Source: Neocallimastix lanati (nom. inval.)
Lineage: Eukaryota > Neocallimastigomycota > Neocallimastigomycetes > Neocallimastigales > Neocallimastigaceae
Reading direction: 5' to 3'
Assembly (NCBI GenBank): GCA_016946835.1
Contig: JACVTC010000022.1
Location: forward strand, 1,536,501 to 1,547,500
Length of the DNA: 11,000 nucleotides
The notes beneath the pieces were generated by a model. That model saw only the letters and a list, made by a program, of their open reading frames with translations. It did no database searches and was not told where the DNA came from. Numbering within the stretch: position 1 is the stretch's first letter; every line of letters starts with the position of its first letter. A program made the position numbers and the translations under genes. Positions 8,684 to 11,000 of this stretch are shown here, in pieces.

Positions 8684-9515
8684 TTTATTTTAATATCCCT
8701 TTTAAATTATAAATCTAAAATACAATTAATAGAAATATTCAAAACAAAGATAATGAAGAATTTACTATTGATATATTAATTGATATAATATATAAAGTTA
8801 ACTTCATATAATTATATTATTTGAATATTTATTCTTTAATTTATTATTATTACATTTTTATAATATATAAAATATTTTAAAATAGTAAAATTTTATATTG
8901 ACATAATTACGTATACTAATACTTCTTAATTACATAATCATTCATAATTAAATATCTGAGTTTATAATTAATTATCGATAAAGAATTATTTAAATATTAA
9001 TTATTATATATTTTTTTTTCGATAATATTATATAAAATTAAATAAAACAAGAATATTTAACTTTGTTATCTTTTATGCTTAATATAATTACTAAATCCTT
9101 AATATATTGTTATGTAATGATAATAACAATTAATGATCATTATATCATTAAAATAGTCATTACCTGGATTGCATGTTTATAATTAATTGAGAAACAATTA
9201 CTATTTTTAATGTAGCTTTTTCCAAGTTTTTCCCAATAACTAATAATATAATTTTAGTGATCAAAAAATGTAGTTTTTATGTTGTTTCTATGTTAACAAT
9301 TGAAAATAAAGTTCTTTCAATAACTTATTTTAGTTTTTATTTTTACTTTTACATTTTTATATTATATTATTTTATTTTCTTAATGTTTATTTTTTTATTT
9401 TTTATTTTTTTAATTAAAGTTTTATTATATATTTCATTATATATTTTCAATTTAACCCTTTTATAAAATAAATTAATAAATTAAATGAATAAACTAATTA
9501 ATAATAATAATAATT
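6463..9515. other. Gene-poor A/T-rich intergenic DNA
   Basis: About 3 kb of extremely A/T-rich sequence lies between the dockerin gene's duplicated flank and the SINE. It contains a (TA)n run at about 6709-6734, a (CTATAT)n run at about 6922-6941, (AAT)n at about 7786-7815 and long homopolymers (A at about 7707-7731, T at about 8650-8680). A patch at 6950-7330 is less biased and has short repeats. The only longer open frame, at about 9257-9466, is Phe/Tyr/Ile-rich low complexity. I see no convincing gene or structural RNA. Confidence 0.6.
6575..6616. repeat. 9-bp inverted repeat around a 24-nt spacer
   Basis: ATACATGTA (6575-6583) and TACATGTAT (6608-6616) are perfect reverse complements and could form a hairpin arm pair. 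Nothing nearby shows what it would do; chance is plausible. Confidence 0.4.
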
Positions 9516-9529
9516 AAATATGAATAATT
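9516..9529. repeat. Target-site duplication, left copy
   Basis: The 14-mer aaatatgaataatt immediately precedes the first base of the SINE and is repeated exactly at 10000-10013, immediately after its T tail. The match can be extended by two T's if the last T's of the tail are counted. Confidence 0.9.
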
Positions 9530-9604
9530 GCCATGTTGGTCCAGTCGGTTAGGACGATACAGGTCACTGTAGAGGGCGGGGTTCGAATCCTCGGCATGGC
9601 ACCA
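9530..9604 (+). other. tRNA-like head of the SINE (not a functional tRNA)
   Basis: The sequence folds into a 7-bp acceptor stem (GCCATGT with GCATGGC, last pair T-G), a 4-bp D stem (GTCC/GGAC) with loop AGTCGGTTA, and a 5-bp T stem (CGGGG/CCTCG) with loop TTCGAAT. After the acceptor stem an A and an encoded CCA follow. The anticodon arm is defective: only 21 bases lie between the D stem and T stem, one or two fewer than normal. They pair as TACAG/CTGTA around a 4-base GTCA, leaving no 7-base anticodon loop. The parent isoacceptor cannot be named with confidence. Confidence 0.85.
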
Positions 9605-9685
9605 AATAATCGGATGAGGTTTCTATCCTGGGATATCATGAGACCACACGTGATGTCCATAAGGCTTTCCCTCAGATGATTATTT
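9604..9685 (+). other. Nested hairpin domain in the SINE body
   Basis: Three complementary pairs nest in order: AAATAATC (9604-9611) with GATTATTT (9678-9685); TGAGG (9615-9619) with CCTCA (9670-9674); and GGATATCA (9631-9638) with TGATGTCC (9651-9658, one wobble pair). Together they form one extended stem-loop directly after the tRNA head. Confidence 0.6.
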
Positions 9686-9911
9686 CACCCAACCCTGATA
9701 CTACGCTTTGAATTGAAGCATAGACCTTGATGATTGTAAAATTTCCAATCGCCAATGATTACACCCACTAGGGAGGAGTTAATGGTTCCGTTCTGATGCT
9801 CGTGGTCATTAGAGATATATGTAGGAACGTTAGGAATGCATCTCCGGGCAGTGTGTAACGACGATTGAGAGCGGCGAAGCTGATACAGTATGCCAATAAC
9901 TCATCACCTTA

Positions 9912-9959
9912 CAGTTAATTAATAACTGTATGGCCATATGGGGGATGGGTACCCATATG
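9912..9959 (+). other. Two adjacent hairpins near the SINE 3' end
   Basis: CAGTTA (9912-9917) pairs with TAACTG (9923-9928) around a 5-base loop. CATATGGG (9935-9942) pairs with CCCATATG (9952-9959) around a 9-base loop. They lie just before the 3' end and T tail, where many SINEs carry the structure recognised by a partner LINE reverse transcriptase; that role is inference. Confidence 0.6.
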
Positions 9960-9970
9960 TGCAAGTCTAT

Positions 9971-9971
<1 letters not shown>

Positions 9972-9999
<28 letters not shown>
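9972..9999 (+). terminator. T28 tail, potential Pol III terminator
   Basis: An uninterrupted run of 28 T's ends the element. Runs of four or more T's stop RNA polymerase III, so transcripts from the internal A/B boxes would end here, as in T-tailed SINEs. Confidence 0.65.
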
Positions 10000-10003
<4 letters not shown>

Positions 10004-10013
10004 ATGAATAATT
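10000..10013. repeat. Target-site duplication, right copy
   Basis: This is an exact copy of the 14-mer at 9516-9529, starting directly after the T tail. Confidence 0.9.
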
Positions 10014-11000
10014 AAAAATAATAATAAAAAAGAGCATTAATAAATTAATAATAATAATAAATAATAATAATGGTAATAATAGTAATAATTATAGTAATAA
10101 TAATAATAATATTAATTAAATAATAACTAATGATAATAATAAATATTTTCAATTTATATTAAATTTATGAAAAATAGTATTTTGATTGACATATTAAAAA
10201 TTGACAATATTGATTAACAATTATTAATTTAATAAATTTGATATAGAATGAAACTTTAAATAATAAAGTCATATAGATTATTAAATATAAAATTATTAAT
10301 AGTTAAATAATATAAAATTATAATAATAAAATTATAAGAAAATTTTTAAAATACTAATATTTAGAAATGTTAAAATAATAATAAATTATAGGAAATTATT
10401 TTAAATTAAAGAATTAGTATAAATGTAAAAAAAAAAAAAAAATAATAATAATTCTTTAGAATAAGGTTACTAATTAACCATAAGAATTAAATAATTATAA
10501 TTTAGGATTATTAATTGGTTTGTAAAAATTGGAATATAAATTTTGGAATATGATATAGTAGAATTTTAACATAGGTTTACTAATTATCTTTAAAGAAATA
10601 TTTATGAAATAATTCTTTTTTTAAAATCAATATACTTTATTTAATCAGTTTAATAATTTTCTTTTATTTAATTTTATTTTGCATCCTTATTTATATTATA
10701 TAGATAAAAAATTATTTATCAATTTTTTTTAACTTTCTATTAAATTTTTTGATGGGCATTAAATTGAAATTCTTAATTTTATATGATGATCAATTCAAAC
10801 TTTAAATAAATTTAATAAAACTTTTAATATAAATTAAAAAAAAATTAATAAAACTTTTAATATAAATTAAAAAAAAAAAGTTATTTATTAACATTTATTC
10901 TTTTTTTTTTTCATAAATATTTTAACTATTAATACTATTGAAAAAAAAAAAAAAAAAAAAAAATTAAAAATTAAAATAAAAAATTAAATAATATTCAATA
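10014..11000. other. A/T-rich intergenic DNA, no gene seen
   Basis: This is A/T-rich sequence with an AAT-rich microsatellite patch (about 10017-10110, interrupted by occasional G's), A runs at 10427-10441 and 10941-10961, and a two-copy 33-bp tandem repeat. No open frame of note and no RNA-like fold is visible. Confidence 0.65.
10812..10877. repeat. Two-copy 33-bp direct tandem repeat
   Basis: The unit ttaataaaacttttaatata followed by aattaaaaaaaaa occurs twice head-to-tail (10812-10844 and 10845-10877) with essentially no differences, so the duplication is recent. Confidence 0.85.

Larger units (their letters stand above)
9530..9999 (+). mobile_element. tRNA-derived, T-tailed SINE (full length, about 470 bp)
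   Basis: A sharply bounded block of balanced base composition sits in nearly pure A/T DNA. It begins with a tRNA-like head (9530-9604). The head carries a Pol III A box (TGGTCCAGTCGG, about 9536-9547) and a perfect B box (GGTTCGAATCC, about 9579-9589). A unique body of about 370 bp with many complementary segments follows, then a tail of 28 T's (9972-9999). A perfect 14-bp direct repeat abuts both ends, as expected for target-primed insertion. There is no coding capacity, so mobility would depend on a partner LINE's reverse transcriptase. The clean duplication suggests a fairly recent insertion. A stand-alone Pol III RNA gene is the alternative, but the flanking duplication argues for retroposition. 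I do not recognise the body as a named family. Confidence 0.88.

Noticed and set aside
9257-9466. Plus-strand open frame of 69 residues
   Set aside because: It has a GTG start and is Phe/Tyr/Ile-rich low complexity in T-rich DNA, with no composition shift from its surroundings.
9530-9604. Functional tRNA gene
   Set aside because: The anticodon arm is too short to give a 7-base loop, CCA is encoded, and the block is continuous with a SINE body inside a target-site duplication.
10440-10620. Possible repeat of 'ggtttactaattat'-like words at about 10465 and 10575
   Set aside because: The shared words are short and A/T-rich with no extended alignment.
1-11000. CRISPR array, rRNA, or LTR retrotransposon
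   Set aside because: There are no regularly spaced repeats with unique spacers, no rRNA-like blocks, and no reverse transcriptase or long terminal repeats visible on either strand.

Overview
The window looks like nuclear DNA of an anaerobic gut fungus (Neocallimastigomycota: Neocallimastix, Piromyces, Anaeromyces, Orpinomyces and relatives). Three things suggest this. The non-coding DNA is extremely A+T rich and full of long A/T homopolymers and ATT/AAT microsatellites. The single well-supported gene encodes fungal-type, cysteine-rich dockerin modules (CBM10-like) of the kind that mount enzymes on fungal cellulosomes. That gene has GT-AG spliceosomal introns.

Layout. 1-436 is A/T-rich intergenic DNA with an (ATT)n microsatellite. 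437-653 is a small island of near-normal base composition that reads like a broken, membrane-protein-like gene remnant (+ strand). 720-2203 is non-coding and includes a two-copy direct tandem duplication (948-1302 and 1303-1759) made largely of homopolymers. 2204-5913 (minus strand) is a three-exon gene predicted to make a secreted 1093-residue cellulosomal enzyme: signal peptide, a half dockerin, two full dockerins, an acidic D-x-D-x-D-x-D-G linker, a GH141-like right-handed beta-helix, and two homologous C-terminal beta-sandwich repeats. 5900-6462 is a tandem duplication of this gene's 5' end and promoter. 6463-9515 is gene-poor A/T-rich DNA. 9530-9999 is a full-length, T-tailed, tRNA-derived SINE flanked by a perfect 14-bp target-site duplication. 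10014-11000 is again A/T-rich intergenic DNA with a short tandem repeat.

How it fits together. The only clear protein product would be exported, docked on the fungal cellulosome through its N-terminal dockerins, and would act on a plant cell-wall polysaccharide (the GH141 family includes alpha-L-fucosidase and xylanase activities). Its exon structure (one dockerin per symmetric phase-1 exon, then a single 3-kb intronless exon) suggests dockerin exons added to a catalytic body that may be of bacterial origin. The SINE is a separate mobile insertion. The most noteworthy items are the SINE, with its exact boundaries, degenerate tRNA head, encoded CCA and strongly folded body, and the dockerin exon cassette joined to a duplicated, decayed start region.
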